From assembly GCA_024138015.1 (NCBI GenBank), contig JAMXBB010000010.1:75885541-75949540 (forward strand): a DNA stretch of 64,000 bases, given 5' to 3'. The stretch comes from Lumnitzera littorea (lineage: Eukaryota; Streptophyta; Magnoliopsida; Myrtales; Combretaceae). Below the pieces are notes generated by a model that did not search any database, was not told the DNA's origin, and saw only the letters and a list, made by a program, of their open reading frames with translations. The translations under genes and the position numbers were made by a program. Of this stretch, positions 25,786-37,587 are shown piece after piece. Position 1 is the first letter of the stretch; the number at the start of each line of letters is the position of its first letter.

Positions 25786-27429
25786 ATGTCTCATGTTAAC
25801 AACCTTGAGAACCACTAGTTAATAAACAACCAACCTGTTGAGAACTAGCCCCTTCCAAGGGAAATGTTGGAAGAGCACCTATAGTGCTCGAAGCGTCTAG
25901 TCAAGTAGTTTGCTACCTAAAACAGGTAGCTCTACACTCGCCTTAAGGACGCAAAAAGGTGCAGTGCACAAGCCCACCCTCTCGAAGCCTCTGATGCCTG
26001 TACTTGGAAGAATAGCCACCATTAGCAGCAGTAAAATGGCAAGGATTAGCAACTCAATTCCCGAGTGCAACAACAACCAGCAAGGTCTGCAGCCACCTAC
26101 AATCAAGCCCTAGCTAGAAATGAGCAGGTAGCTAACTCTTACAAAGTTCTAGCACACTCTACATTACACCAAGCTCATCTAGCAAACTATGCTAACCTCA
26201 ATGAGCTCTGTGTGATTGTGAGAAGGCTCTCCAAGCGATAGGAGAATAAGGTAGCTAATGACACCGAGTTAGTCGCCAACAACAAAACCCTCTTTACTAA
26301 GGGTATTTAAGATAAAGTGTTGCCTCCTAATAGCAAGTTTCCTACCCTGTACCAATACAATGGCACTAGTGATCCTGATGATCATCTCCTCCACTTTCGC
26401 ATCCTTATGAACCTTCATGGTCATGAGGATGCCATAATGTATAAGGCTTTCTCGAGCACTCTGAGGAAAATAGCTTAAACATGGTTAAACTACTTACTTG
26501 AGAACACCAACGGCTCCTTTGACAATCTAGTGCAAAGGTTTAGCCTCCACTTTAGGGCAAGAAAGCCCCTATCCAAGGGCACATCATCCTTGTATTTGAT
26601 AAGGTAGAGCGAAGGCAAAACTTTATAAAAATACATGGCCCAGTACAATAATACCGTAGTCAAGATCCCTTAATTGGATAAGGGAGTAGTAATCCATATC
26701 GTGTAGTTCAGCATCTGACCCTATAGAGACTTCTTCCAATCACTTGTGAAGAGCAAGCTGAAGACCCTAGCCAATTTCTAAAATAAGGCCCAAAAATACA
26801 TAGACTAGGAGGACAATGTTCATGCCAAGCGTAATGTCAACCGAGAAAGGTCAAGTGGAAAGAAGGACAAGGAAAGATTGTCCATCAAAAACCACCTTGA
26901 TGGCAAGGCACCTAGTAAAGTAAAGGGAGAAGGCTCAAGCAACGAGAAGTACCGAACCTCGCATAGCCCACTTCCCCCTCCCATCTATACTCAATATACC
27001 CCTTTGAATCAACCCATTGCCTAGGTCTATTCTAAAGTGAAGAACTGGAACCTATTGTAAAGACCCCCTAAGATAAAGGGGAATCCTAGTCGTCGAAACT
27101 CAGACAAATATTGCCAGTTCCATGGTGATCGTGGCTACACCACCAACAAATGCTTCTAGCTAAAGAATGCAATTGAATATGCTATTCAACAAGGTTTCTT
27201 TGGTGGGTATGTGGCCTAACAAAGGAATGACAACCATTTCAATGACGACTAGGACAAGGCACACCTTAGGAGTTGCAACGACCGAGCCTCTAATGGCATT
27301 ATAAACATGATTGTTGGGGGGGGGGGCACACTTTGGGAGCCGGCTAAGCACTAACGATTTAGCTAATGCCCCATCTGAGGTGTTGCCAGTTAGAGAGAAG
27401 AGACAAAAGTTAGACAATTCAATCTCCTT
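25786..27429 (+). pseudogene. gag of element A (broken)
   Basis: The reading starts MSHVNNLENH at 25786 and hits an in-frame stop at once. The capsid-like core is legible at 26320-26600: FPTLYQYNGTSDPDDHLLHF, then MNLHGHEDAIMYKAFSSTLR, then a stop where Gln or Trp is expected. A nucleocapsid-like zinc motif lies at about 27110-27175 (CQFHGDRGYTTNKCF, then LKNAIEYAIQQGFF). Element B carries the same gag at 58021. Stops stand at many presumed Gln and Trp codons. A run of ten or more G at 27315-27325 lies in the glycine-rich stretch before the protease. Confidence 0.8.
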
Positions 27430-27720
27430 CTTGAATAAAGATTTGGAGGGGGTAGAGACCCCCCGTCAAGATGCCTTGATCATAGGGGTGAGGATCACAA
27501 ACTTTAAGGTCCTTAAGATTATGGAGGACACCAACAACTCCATCAACATCCTCTTCCTACATATATACGAAAGGATGAGGACTAAGCTGCTTGTCAAGAT
27601 GAAGCCATACTACCATAATCTCATTGGTTTCAATATGAGTACTGTTAGAGCCAAGGGAATCATCACTCTTAACATGGAACTTAGCAATGACGATAACATT
27701 GCATGATGACTAGTGAAGTT
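27430..27720 (+). pseudogene. Retropepsin-like protease region of element A
   Basis: Part of an open 131-codon frame (27311-27706). It reads RQDALIIGVRITNFKVLKIMEDTNNSINILFL, then a GFN loop and a hydrophobic tail. This matches the plant gypsy protease layout HDDALV...VxxxLVDxGSSxDIL, with DTNNS at the place of the catalytic D-[ST]-G-S motif. The Asp is kept and the Gly is lost. In sibling element B this whole segment is deleted. Confidence 0.65.
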
Positions 27721-28099
27721 CGTCATGATTGACTACCCATCCCCTTATAATGCTCTCTTGGGACAACCAAGTTTGAATGTGTTTAAAGTCATCACTTCAT
27801 CCCTTCACCAGAAGGCCAAATTCCTAACCCCTACCGAGGTAGGAGTTTGTAAATTTGATTAGAAGCTCTCTTAAGAGCTATATGTCAAGACTACCAAAGC
27901 CGATGGAGTCTTTGCTTTAGAGACTGACCTGTAGGAGAAGCTAATCAAAAGAGGCAAGCCAAGCGAAAAAACTAAAAAAGTACATATTAGCCCGTCTCCT
28001 GACTAAACTACTAAGGTCGAGTTTGAGACTCCTTTCAAAGTTAAGGAAGAGATAGTTGCCCTCCTATAAGTTAACTCAAACAATTTTACCTAATTAGCA

Positions 28100-29420
28100 T
28101 TGGACATGCCCAGAATCTCCCTTAACATGACAACCCATAGCCTCGACATCGACTCCACTGTACGGCTTGTTAAACAAAAGAAGAGGCACTTTGCCTTGGA
28201 GAGGCAGGTTGCAATCGAGGAAGAAGTACAAAAACTGCTTAAAGTTGGCTTCGTGACAAAGGACAAGTACTTAACCTAAATAGCAAACATAGTGCTAGTT
28301 AAAAAGAAGTCTAGAAAGTAGCGTATGTGTGTCCATTATACCAACCTCAACAAAGTCTGCCCAAAAAACTACTTCCCTTTCCCTAAGATCGACCAACCAA
28401 TCGACTCTACTTCAAGACATGCCCTACTAAGCTTTATAGATGCCTTCTAGGGTGACAACTAGATAGAGATAAGTCGGAGGATGAAGTTCATACCTCCTTT
28501 ATCACCAATTTCGATACGTGCTAATATATTGTCATACCCTTCAATCTCAAAAATGCTAGGGCAACTTATCAAAGGATGGTGACAAAGTTATTTTAGCCCC
28601 AAATCGGGTACAACATGGAGGTGTATGTTGACGACATGATCGTCAAGAGTAAGCAGCTCGATGATCATGTCAAGGACCTCCAAAAGCCTTTGACTAAATG
28701 ACAAAACATGACATGAAGCTAAACCCCCAGAAGTGCATGTTTATGGTCAACTCAGGCAAATTCCTTAGCTTCCTGGTTGCTTAGAAGGGTATCAAGGCTA
28801 AACTTAAAAAAATACATGCCATCAGGGAGATGAAGCCTCCTACCTTAGTCTGATACGTATAAAAGTTCATCGACATGGTAACTGCACTAAGCAAGTTTGT
28901 CTCCAAGAGTGCAGATAGATGCGCTGAGTTCTTTAAAATCCTCAAGAATCTCAAGGGTTTTGAATTAACTCCTAAGTGCACAACAAACTCCAAGCAACTG
29001 CAGAACTTCCTCACACGCCCTCCTGTCCTCTCTAAGCCTATTCTAGGGGAGGACCTATATCTATGCCTGACTGTAAGTGACTAAACACTCTCATTTGTAT
29101 TGGTCAAAGTAGAGGGGAGAGAGCATATGCCTATATACTACATCAACCATATATTCTATGACCCTGAAACTAGGTGCACATGAGTAGAAAAGTTTACCCT
29201 AGCTATCGTCATCTCGACATGTTAGCTGAGGCCCTATTTCCAAGCTCACCAAATTATTGTGCTTACAAACCAGTCTCTATACACGATGCTGCAGAAGCCA
29301 AATGCCTCTAGATGGATGGTGAAGTATGCAAGGGAGTTGAGCATGTACGAAATCCAGTACTAACCACAAACAGCCTACAAGGTACAGGTGATGGCTAAAT
29401 TCATGGTTAAGTATATAGGA
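28100..29420 (+). pseudogene. Reverse transcriptase and RNase H of element A (broken)
   Basis: The RT fingers and palm can be read through stops: EEEVQKLLKVGFVTKDKY, an MCVHYTNLNKVCPK-like block (about 28325), the HALLSFIDAF block (28420), PFNLKNARATYQRMV (28540) and the catalytic box VYVDDMIVKSK (28622-28654). The connection and RNase H follow (about 29000-29350: GREHMPIYYINH, then the AIVIST and MLQKPNASRWMVKYARELS block). The lineage is Ty3/gypsy (YVDD, MxRxxxK). Many Gln and Trp codons are now stops. Confidence 0.8.
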
Positions 29421-29454
29421 GAAGAGGAAGCACCATTTGGAGATGACAAGCTAG

Positions 29455-30230
29455 TATAGACTATCCACATTGACGGATCATCCACTTCAAGGGGTAGAGG
29501 TGTGAGCATAATTTGTTACGCCCTCAAGTTCGGGTTTGACACCAACAACAACAAATCTAAATACAAAGCCCTGATAACCGGTCTCAAATTAGTCAAAGAG
29601 ATTAACACCAAGCACTGACATGTCTTCTCAAACTCTTTGCTAGTCATCCAATAAGTCCGAGGTAAATATGAGGCCAGGGACAACACCATGGCAAGGTACT
29701 TAGAAAAGATGAAGAGCTTTTTAATTGAATTCCCTTTATAGACCATTACTAAGATCCCCCCAACACGAAAATTTAGTAGCAAATCTGCTATCCAAGTACA
29801 CCTCTATTAGGATACAGAAGTCTAAGGTGGAGGATAGGAAGATCTTCATCAAGTACTTACTAGAGAAGAGTATAACTCCAAGCTCAATAGAAAACTTAGA
29901 ACTTACAATATCAACATCAAAGTCGAGCTAGATGGATCCCATCACGAGTTATTTGGAGCAGGGTACACTACTAAAAGATAGAAGAGAGGCAAAGAAGCTA
30001 AGGTACCATGCCACCAACTATACATTAGTTGATAACATTCTATATCGCAAAGGGGTCAACCTCCTTTTACTCAGATGCCTCCAAGAAGATGAGGGCATGT
30101 ATGTCATGAAAGAGTTGTACGCTGAAGTGTGCAACAAACATATTCAATCCTAAGACCTCTACATCCGAGCTTTACAACTCGGATATTATTGGCCTACCAT
30201 GAGACAAGATGCCAATGCCGTAGCCCAAAC
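29455..30230 (+). pseudogene. Second RNase H-like (aRNH) domain and integrase zinc-finger region of element A
   Basis: Positions 29459-29760 give TIHIDGSSTSRG, then FDTNNNKSKYKALITGLKL, the layout of the additional archaeal-type RNase H domain found between pol RNase H and integrase in Tat elements. The frame at 29932-30153 and the bases after it read DNILYRKGVNLLLLRCLQED, then AEVCNKHIQS and ALQLGYYWPTMRQDA, the integrase HHCC region. The first conserved His of this region is Tyr here (KELYAE, against EELHAR in element B). The domain ends abruptly where element C begins, before the DDE core. Confidence 0.7.
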
Positions 30231-30546
30231 TTAGTTTTTTTATCTTTATCGGGTGACTTAATCTTAATAAGTTAGCTTTTGAACTTAGTTTTTCTGGTTT
30301 AATTTTCTAAAAAATTATTTTTAGAATATTTGTAGACTGGTGGCTAAATCAGGGTTTTCCCACTCAGAAACCCTAATTTTACTTGTTACCAATGTAATTG
30401 GTTGGTGACTCCAATTTTTGTATATATTTTTTTTAGACATTTTTTAAAGAAAAAAGGTTTCCTTAATTTAATGTTGAGTATTTTGTATTAAGTGAGCTAG
30501 GCTTATTATAAAATAAATTAAGGAAAATCAAAATAGAGCTCGATAG
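30231..30546 (+). repeat. 5' LTR remnant of element C (last ~316 bp only)
   Basis: TTAGTTTTTTTATCTTTAT through AAATAGAGCTC matches 39033-39347 base for base apart from scattered substitutions and 1-bp indels. The first ~1440 bp present in the 3' LTR are missing. Confidence 0.85.
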
Positions 30547-30548
30547 AA

Positions 30549-30567
30549 TTAGCGACTCCATTAGGGA
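30549..30567 (+). other. Primer-binding site of element C (tRNA-Arg type)
   Basis: TTAGCGACTCCATTAGGGA lies next to the LTR end and resembles the TGGCGACTCYGCTGGGGA site of Ogre-type elements, reported as complementary to a tRNA-Arg. G-to-A and C-to-T type changes account for the mismatches. Confidence 0.65.
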
Positions 30568-32215
30568 ACTAGTAGGCTAGTCATGTAAAAATTAGAAAAT
30601 TAATTAATGGGCTTTTATTTTTTTATTTAATGTAATTTGTAATATAGTTGTACTAACTATATTTTAGTGATGTAAGCCTCTAAAAAAAACCTAGCCCAAT
30701 GGGCCTACTACTAGGGATTTGGGGGAAACTTTTTTTTATCATTTGTGTGCTTAGATATAGTTAGACTTAAGCCAACTTAGGAACCTAGAGCGAGTCATCA
30801 TTGTGTAACCTTCGGGTCATTAGGGTCTTTATCCTTACCTAATGATGATAAGCAAGTACAATCATGCTTCGATGTAGCCTACTAGGCGTTTCCCTTAGAA
30901 TACCAAATACTACAAAGCTTGAGACCCATAGATCATATCCTACTGCATCATTGTAAAATAAAAAGGAGTTAGTAATTTTTAAATTATAGGAGTTAGAAAA
31001 AAATTATTATAACCCACGACCAATTGGACCTTATTTTCAAAATTTAATGTACTTATATATATATTTATAAGTGTACATGGGCTTTATTTTCAAAAAAAAA
31101 AAAAAGAAAAAACTTTTAGAAATTCACACACTTATATATATAAGTTTACGTGAATATTAACCACGAGTTTATAATAATTCTATTCCTATAGTTTATTAAT
31201 GACCAACCCCATTATACTGCATATGTGTATAGCATATTTCATCATATTTATTTTATATTTTGCATATTTATTCGTATATGCTATCTTGTATAATATATGT
31301 GAGTCTTATAGATTTTTGTTTTATTTCATAAGTAATAGGTTATGTAAAATAATATTTAACATAAAAGGCACAAAATCATTAATAGTCTCCCTAAGCAAGT
31401 TTGTAAATTTTTTTTTTTCATAATTATGGAAATTAATTATGATAAAGATTATTATGGAACTATCATTTTTTTAAAGGCTTTCCAACAATTTTTTTTTAAA
31501 AGGAAATTTCAAAGCGATATTTTATGATAAAAAACCAGTTTCATGATAATTTTTTTTATATGGTTAATTTTTATTACAATACCCCAAATGTACCATACTG
31601 TTAGGAACTAACAAAATACAAAAAATCAAAAATATAAAAAAGATTTAACCATCAGATTTCTATTGTAAATTATTTTTCATCTTAAGGTCATCAATATGAT
31701 AAATGTCTAAATTCTCATTCTTTACGTTTATCTCCTAAGTTATCATGGTCTTGATAGAGCTTTCTCTATAAGTCGTCACCCTTTTATCATCTTTTAATAA
31801 GTTTTTCATTGTAAAATAATTTACACTTCTCTATATCATCCTTATACCATCCTATGTCCTCAGTCATCAATCTTAATGTTTCCAATTTTTTTTTTTTAGA
31901 TTTGTCGATGCTAGTATTAGGCTTTTGTAACATAAAATCAACCTTTTTTTTTTTAATAAAAGTTTCCAAAAAAAAAAAAAAGAATGGTTTTCAAAATTAA
32001 AAACTTGATTTTTTTTTTTTGAAAAAAAAAAAAGAATGCAGTATTACTAATAAGAAAGGATTCTTACAGGTTTTGAAAGATTACTTTTTAAGTGATCTAG
32101 CTTAACTTGAAGCCTATAATCACTTGTTTTCAAAATTAAGATGTTTAAACCTCTTGAATAGAGAATAGCCATAACAAAAGGGGTTTTAAGCAAGCATGCA
32201 AAGCAAGTCAAAACC
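30568..32215 (+). other. Untranslated leader of element C
   Basis: About 1.6 kb of AT-rich sequence between the primer site and gag, with poly-A and poly-T runs (31090-31110, 31890-31905, 31967-31982, 32010-32033). Short frames here have no recognisable domains. Confidence 0.6.
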
Positions 32216-34090
32216 ATGGCTCATACCTAAGCCCAAGGGCATATTAACATACAATCTAAGGCATACAAGTCTAAAGAGTTGTCAGTTCATGAGCTCAACA
32301 ACAACAACAAAGGCCTAGGGAAGGAATTGGAGCAAAAATTGATGAAGATGGTGGAAGAAATCTTATACAAAATTGAAGAGAAAATGGGAGTTCTCAAGGA
32401 TCATGACGTGCAGAGTGATTTGGGCATGAGCAATGTTTGCGCTTTTGAAAACCACGAGTTACACAAGAAGTTTAAAATACCAAATTTCAAAAAGTATAAT
32501 GGAACAGATTGTCCTAAACTTCACCTCAAGCTTTATGTCCGCAAGATGGCCTAATTCTCTAAACATGAGCAATTGATGATTCATACTTTCTAAGATAGCC
32601 TAATTAGGCTGGTGTTGATTTGGTATGCCCAACAAGACTTGGTTGAGCTTAATACTTAGGATAAGTTAACTCAAGCCTTTTATCAGTAGTACAAGTTCAA
32701 TGAAGAAGTAGCTCTTTCGCCGATGGATCTAAATAACATGAAAATAAAGTCGATCGAAGCCTTTAAGGAATATGCCTAAAGATGGAGATCTACAACCGCT
32801 CAAGCCACAGTACAATTGCCAGAAAATGAACCGATCAACATATTCATCCACACATTAGGTAAACCTTATTATAATCACCTCTTGGGTTATACTGCTTCCA
32901 TGTTGGCAAACGTAGTCACAGTCGGTAGTCACATTGAAGATGCCACTAGAATGGGGAGATCGATAGGGAAGGGATCAGCCCCATTAGATTCAAAGGCCAC
33001 TGTGAACACTATGATGTCCTATTTAGCGATATGTGAGCTAAATACCTTAAGCAATATCCCAAAGCTCATGGAAAATAAGTTAAGCCAGAAATCACCTTAA
33101 ACGAGGTTTACTCATATCTTAATTCTTATGTCTTGGGTCTATTGCCGCCTAAAAGAAGAAGGTTTGCTACATTCTAAAAGAAAAGGGTTTGCTACATCCT
33201 AAGACTCCAACACTAGGTATAGACTTAGGAAATACAATCCCAATGCACAATGTGAGCACCACATGGGTCAACAAGGGTACGCTACTGACCATTGTTAGAA
33301 GTTGAAGAATAAAGTCCAAGATTTGATTGACAAAAAATTGGTCTAATTGGACTTCGTTAAGGATCCATGGCCTAAATTCCATACAAAGCCCGTTATCAAC
33401 GTAATACAAGGTTTGGAAAAAGTGCTAGAAACAAATTTGAATGGTCAAGCCTAAGGGGCATATTATTGCTAGGGTTTAGAAAAAAGGGTTGCTACCCTAG
33501 AAGAAAAGTTAGCGAAGTTAAAAGAAAGACCAACGGTTACAGAAATGGCAATGGGTTACGTGCTCAAGCAACTTGGAAACTTAAATCCTATTACAAATAG
33601 GAAGTCATAGCCTAAGCACGAGGATGATTTAAGGAAAGAGAAGTCAAGAGTGAATGTGCCAATTGGAAAAGCCTAAGATCAAGACAAGCCCGTCCACAAC
33701 AAGAGGAGGTGACTTATACAATTCAAGATTCCAATGGCCTAAGTGTTCAAGCAATTAAGAGATAAAGGACTATTGGCATGTGAAAACTTGACAAGGAAAT
33801 ACATGCTAAGGGATCATGACCCCAACAAATAGTGTGAATATCATATGAGCCAAGTGGGTCATACCATAAAAAACTACTAGAAACTAAAACATAAGGTGCA
33901 AGATTTGATTGATGTAGAAATTATCTAACCAAGCTTTCTAAAGACTACTGGGTTAATTAGTAGTGGTACTCCTTTCCCAAGTTTTGAAGAAGTATCAAAC
34001 GAACAACCTCCAACACCAAATATTGAAGGCCTACTACTATCATCTAACAAGGTAACTCACTATTTAAATCAGTTGGGCATATCTTCATGA
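32216..34090 (+). pseudogene. gag of element C (Ogre/Tat type, broken)
   Basis: It begins MAHT-stop at 32216. The open piece 32279-32554 carries a coiled-coil-like N-terminal stretch and then FKIPNFKKYNGTDCPKLHLK followed by YVRKMA, the hallmark of Ogre/Tat gag (KYxGxxCPxxHLxxYCRKMA). Further on come FKEYA-stop-RWRSTTAQ (32760) and ENEPINIFIHTLGKPYYNHL (32820-32880). Two zinc-motif-like repeats end the gene: CEHHMGQQGYATDHC with KLKNKVQDLIDKKL (33240-33345), and CEYHMSQVGHTIKN with KLKHKVQDLIDVE (33835-33920). Stops again sit at presumed Gln, Trp and Cys codons. No pol follows. Confidence 0.75.
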
Positions 34091-35999
34091 GATCATTTCA
34101 ACTAAATGGGCCAAGTTCAAAGGAATGACAAAAATAGGGGAAAAAGGTAGAAAAAAATTTTAGTTCCTGCATTTTTTTCTTCACTTTGGAGTTTGTAATG
34201 GATACGAGTTATCTAAATAAAACAGTTTTCTTGTACATTTTTATCTTTAGCTCAATAGGGGCATGTCATTAGCCTCTCACTAAATGAAACACTTTACACA
34301 TATATGGAATGAGTGAAAATGGATAAAGTAAATGTGAACTTGGAATTTAAAATTTTCTGTCTAAGGAAATGGTAACACATTACTTAAAAGTTTTAAGATG
34401 AAAAAAGGTAACCCATGTCCTAAACACTAACCCTAAACATACATGAGCGTTGAGTGACACAATGTAAGTAATTGGGTTCATTCCTTAAATGAGGTCCATC
34501 TTGAACTTGGTACATATGTCAAAGTGATATTAGGTATTTATTTCATCATTCATAAACATAGCTATCCCTTGGAAACCCATTTGAGCCTTTTAGAGATTTT
34601 TTTTAAAATCTACCCTACCAAGAACCACCCCACATTGGGGCAATTAGGAGGTTAGGGTCATTAACATAGAGAAAATGGATAGATTAACTTATGCTTACCT
34701 TACTTGTGCCACTTCATGAGCAAATATTGTCATAGATAATTCAATTTCTTTAAAATGAAGAAGAGTTGCAAACTATATACACCTCATCTAGACCCATGTA
34801 CTCCTTTAAACACATTAAGCTTACAAATTTTTCCCAAACATTCAAAGCCATATACACTTATCCTAAGCTTATACTCTTTGAACCCATGGTTTTAAGGCTT
34901 CGAATCCTATCAAGTGAAAACTCATCACTCAAAGGTGACTACCTTGACAAAAAAAAAAAAGAAGAAGAAGAAGAGAAATATAAAAGAAAATAAAAACAAG
35001 AAAAAAGAAAGAAAAGAGAAAAGAACGAAAAAAAAATGAAAAATAAGCAAAGTGATCACCTTCAAAGATGAGCCAAATCGCCAAAAGTCAAAACTTGTGA
35101 TGATATCCAAAGAATAAACATTTTAAATTCCTAAGCCCAAAAGCAAAGCTCTCATTTTATGACCTCACCCACTATAACACCCTTGACAAAACTCTTTTGA
35201 ATAAAGAAATCGATTTTTCTTTAGCAAAATTTGCTCATGAAACTAAGGTAAGTCCATGTTTAGTTTCTCCTAGGTTCTTAGCTTGTAAACTTAAGATAGA
35301 TTGTATATAATTTCTTCAAAATTGGTTGAAGAGTAATGATATCTATTTGCTCAAACCGTTAACCAAAGACCGTACATTGCAAATGCAACAAAGACCTAAT
35401 TGATTGACTAGAGTATACCATTAACAAGATGGGCTACAATTTTTAGAATTGATGCCGAGAGTGAAAACAGACCAATAAGAATATAAGAAAGTCCTCTTAG
35501 ACTAAACATTTTAAATAATGATACTTACTCCCTCGATGGAAAATTAAAGAACAACTAAGTGCTTTCTCAAGAACAACCTTAAGTTTGACATCAATGCTTC
35601 TAAAAAGTTCATAAATCATGAATTACGCTCCAAGAAACAAGACTAAAAAGATGAGTGATCAATAGGCAAGAGGCAAATCAACCCCTTATTTGTGATATTT
35701 AGAATCTTCAAAACTTTCTTACTTGTTAGCAATATAATTTTCCATTAAAGTGTGTTTTTTTTATTAATTTCTCAAAAAAAAAAAGAAGAAAAAAGAGAAA
35801 AAGGAAGAAAAGGTTTCTAAAGAGAAATGGAACCTTTTTCAAAAATTGTTAAGAGAGATTTCTTTAAAAGAAAAAATCAAAATTTTCAAAGATTCGTCGA
35901 AATCCTCAAACTCAAGTTTCAAATCGTTTTGTCAAAACTCATCAAAGTCCTTGAAATTCATGGATCACTTACCCTTTAGTACATTGTCCATTTCGTATA
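34091..35999 (+). other. Non-coding 3' part of element C
   Basis: AT-rich DNA with GAA-rich tracts (34951-35040, 35775-35815). No pol motifs could be read in any frame. Short frames on both strands here are low-complexity Lys/Glu or Phe/Leu runs. Confidence 0.5.
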
Positions 36000-36160
36000 G
36001 TAATCTTAGATTGCTTACTTATTGGAGCGTCATCCAGTCTTTTCAAGAATCGCTTGCTCAAAGGAGCGTTATCCTCTTCCTTATTAGATCACTTGCTCAA
36101 TGGAGCACCATCCAATCCTTTTTAGGATTACTTGCTCAAAGGAGCGCTGTCCTATCCTTA

Positions 36161-37120
36161 TAGCTCGTTCACTTCACTAAATGAAATGAGGGAGAAATGT
36201 AATTGAAATTCTAGAAAAGGTGCAATACCTATTACTTTGTTTAGTTAAATTAATAAACAACTTAAAAATAGACACATAATAGAACTTTAATGACTAAATT
36301 ACCCTTAATTCATTTTCTTTCTCAAGTAATTTTAAAATAATAAGTGGTGGTGGTGGAAATTGACTATGAAGGCAAAAGCGATGGTAATGGTCAACGGCGG
36401 TGGTAATGGCGATGGTAATGGCAGTGGCGGTGGCGGTGGCGGTGGCGATGGCGATGGCAGTAGCGGTAGCATGGCGGTAATTGATGGTGGTAGTAGTGGC
36501 TAGGGTAGCAGCTTAGGGGGTGGGGGGGTAGTTACGACAGTGGTGAGGATAGTAGTGGTAGTGATGATAGCGGTGGTCAGAGGTTGTAGTGGTGACGACA
36601 ACAGTAGTGGGTAGTCGAAGTGACAGTAGCGATGGTGATGGTGATGGTGGTAGTAGTAGGGTGATGGTGATGGTGGTGGTAGCAATGTGATGGTAATGGT
36701 GTTGGTGATAATAATGGTAGCGGCGATGGAGATGGTAGCGGTGGCAATTGGTGGTGACAGTAGCAGTGATAATAGGTGGTGGTTGTTAGTGGTTAGTAAT
36801 AGTAGTGATGGTAGTAATGGTGGTGGTGGTTGCGGCGACGGCGACGATGGTAATGGTGGTCGGTAGTGGTGGTGGTTGATAATAGCGATGACAATGATGG
36901 TAGTGTTCATCATTAAATTAACATGAGGTTATTTTTGGAAAAAATGTAAAATTTTATGAGAAATCGTGGTTCTTTAATTGAATCAAGGAATCCCTATTAC
37001 TTAATTTCACGTAATAGGGATTCCTAAGGAATTGCGATTTGAAGACAAAAAACCAAATAAACGCTGTAATAAGGAATAAGGGGAGAATTGAATTTCAATT
37101 CTCCTTAAGTGAATGAGGCA
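36161..37120. mobile_element. Tourist-like (PIF/Harbinger-type) MITE with an internal satellite
   Basis: 960 bp. Ends TAGCTCGTTCACTT and, reverse-complemented from the right, TGCCTCATTCACTT (11 of 14 identical). It is flanked by a TTA duplication (36158-36160 and 37121-37123), the target preference of PIF/Harbinger. Its removal restores the 39-bp array in phase. It includes an inverted pair (GGAATCCCTATTACTTAATT near 36986 against GTAATAGGGATTCCTAAG near 37011). Most of the interior is a GGT/GGC-rich satellite. Confidence 0.75.
36343..36912. repeat. GGT/GGC/GAT trinucleotide-type satellite
   Basis: About 570 bp almost entirely of G-rich triplets on the plus strand (GGTGGTGGTGG, GGCGGTGGCGG, GATGGTAATGG, GGTGATGGTGATGG and the like). 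It is strongly strand-asymmetric in an otherwise AT-rich region. The 137-residue minus-strand frame over it (36500-36913) is a low-complexity Pro/His/Ile/Thr translation and not a gene. Confidence 0.85.
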
Positions 37121-37587
37121 TTAGTTGGATCACTTGCCTAAATGAGTACTGTCCTATCCTTAGTTAGACCACTTGCTTAAAGGAGCGCTATCCTATCCTT
37201 AGTTAGGTCACTTACTCGGTAAAGCACCATCCAATCCTTTTTAGGATCGCTTACTCAAAGGAACGATGTTGTATTCTTTATCAGATCGCTTACTCATTGG
37301 AGTGCCATCCAATCATTTCCCAAATTGCTTACTCAATCAAGCGCTATCCTATTTTGTCTTTAATAAAGCATAATCCCTTATCTTTAAAAGATCTATCCTT
37401 TTGACTAACAGGTCCTTAAAGAGATCTGTCCTCTTAAAGATACCCAACCTTTCAAGTCAGGACCCAATTTGTTTGATAATCAAAGTCCTTACCTTATCAA
37501 TTCAAGTAAGGATCAGGCAAAAATTAGTATGTCTATTTTTGTCTTTATAGTAAATTTTTTATAAACTTCATTACAAAGAGGGACCAC

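Larger units (their letters stand above)
36000..37366 (+). repeat. 39-bp tandem repeat array in element C, interrupted by a MITE
   Basis: Unit core: CTTGCTCAAAGGAGCGCTAT followed by CCTATCCTTAGTTAGAT. CTT(G/A)CTC-like unit starts occur at 36014, 36053, 36092, 36131, then 37133, 37172, 37211, 37250, 37289 and 37328, all 39 bp apart. The two halves are separated by exactly the MITE plus its 3-bp duplication, so the phase is unbroken. 39 bp is 13 codons. A plus-strand frame reading LLAQRSAVLSL-like repeats crosses the left half, but no function is evident. Confidence 0.85.

Noticed and set aside
36500..36913. 137-codon minus-strand frame rich in Pro, His, Ile and Thr
   Set aside because: Pure translation of the GGT/GGC satellite in the MITE, with no gene features.
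36000..37366. Regularly spaced repeats that might suggest a CRISPR-like array
   Set aside because: They are head-to-tail 39-bp tandem units without unique spacers, in a plant retroelement.
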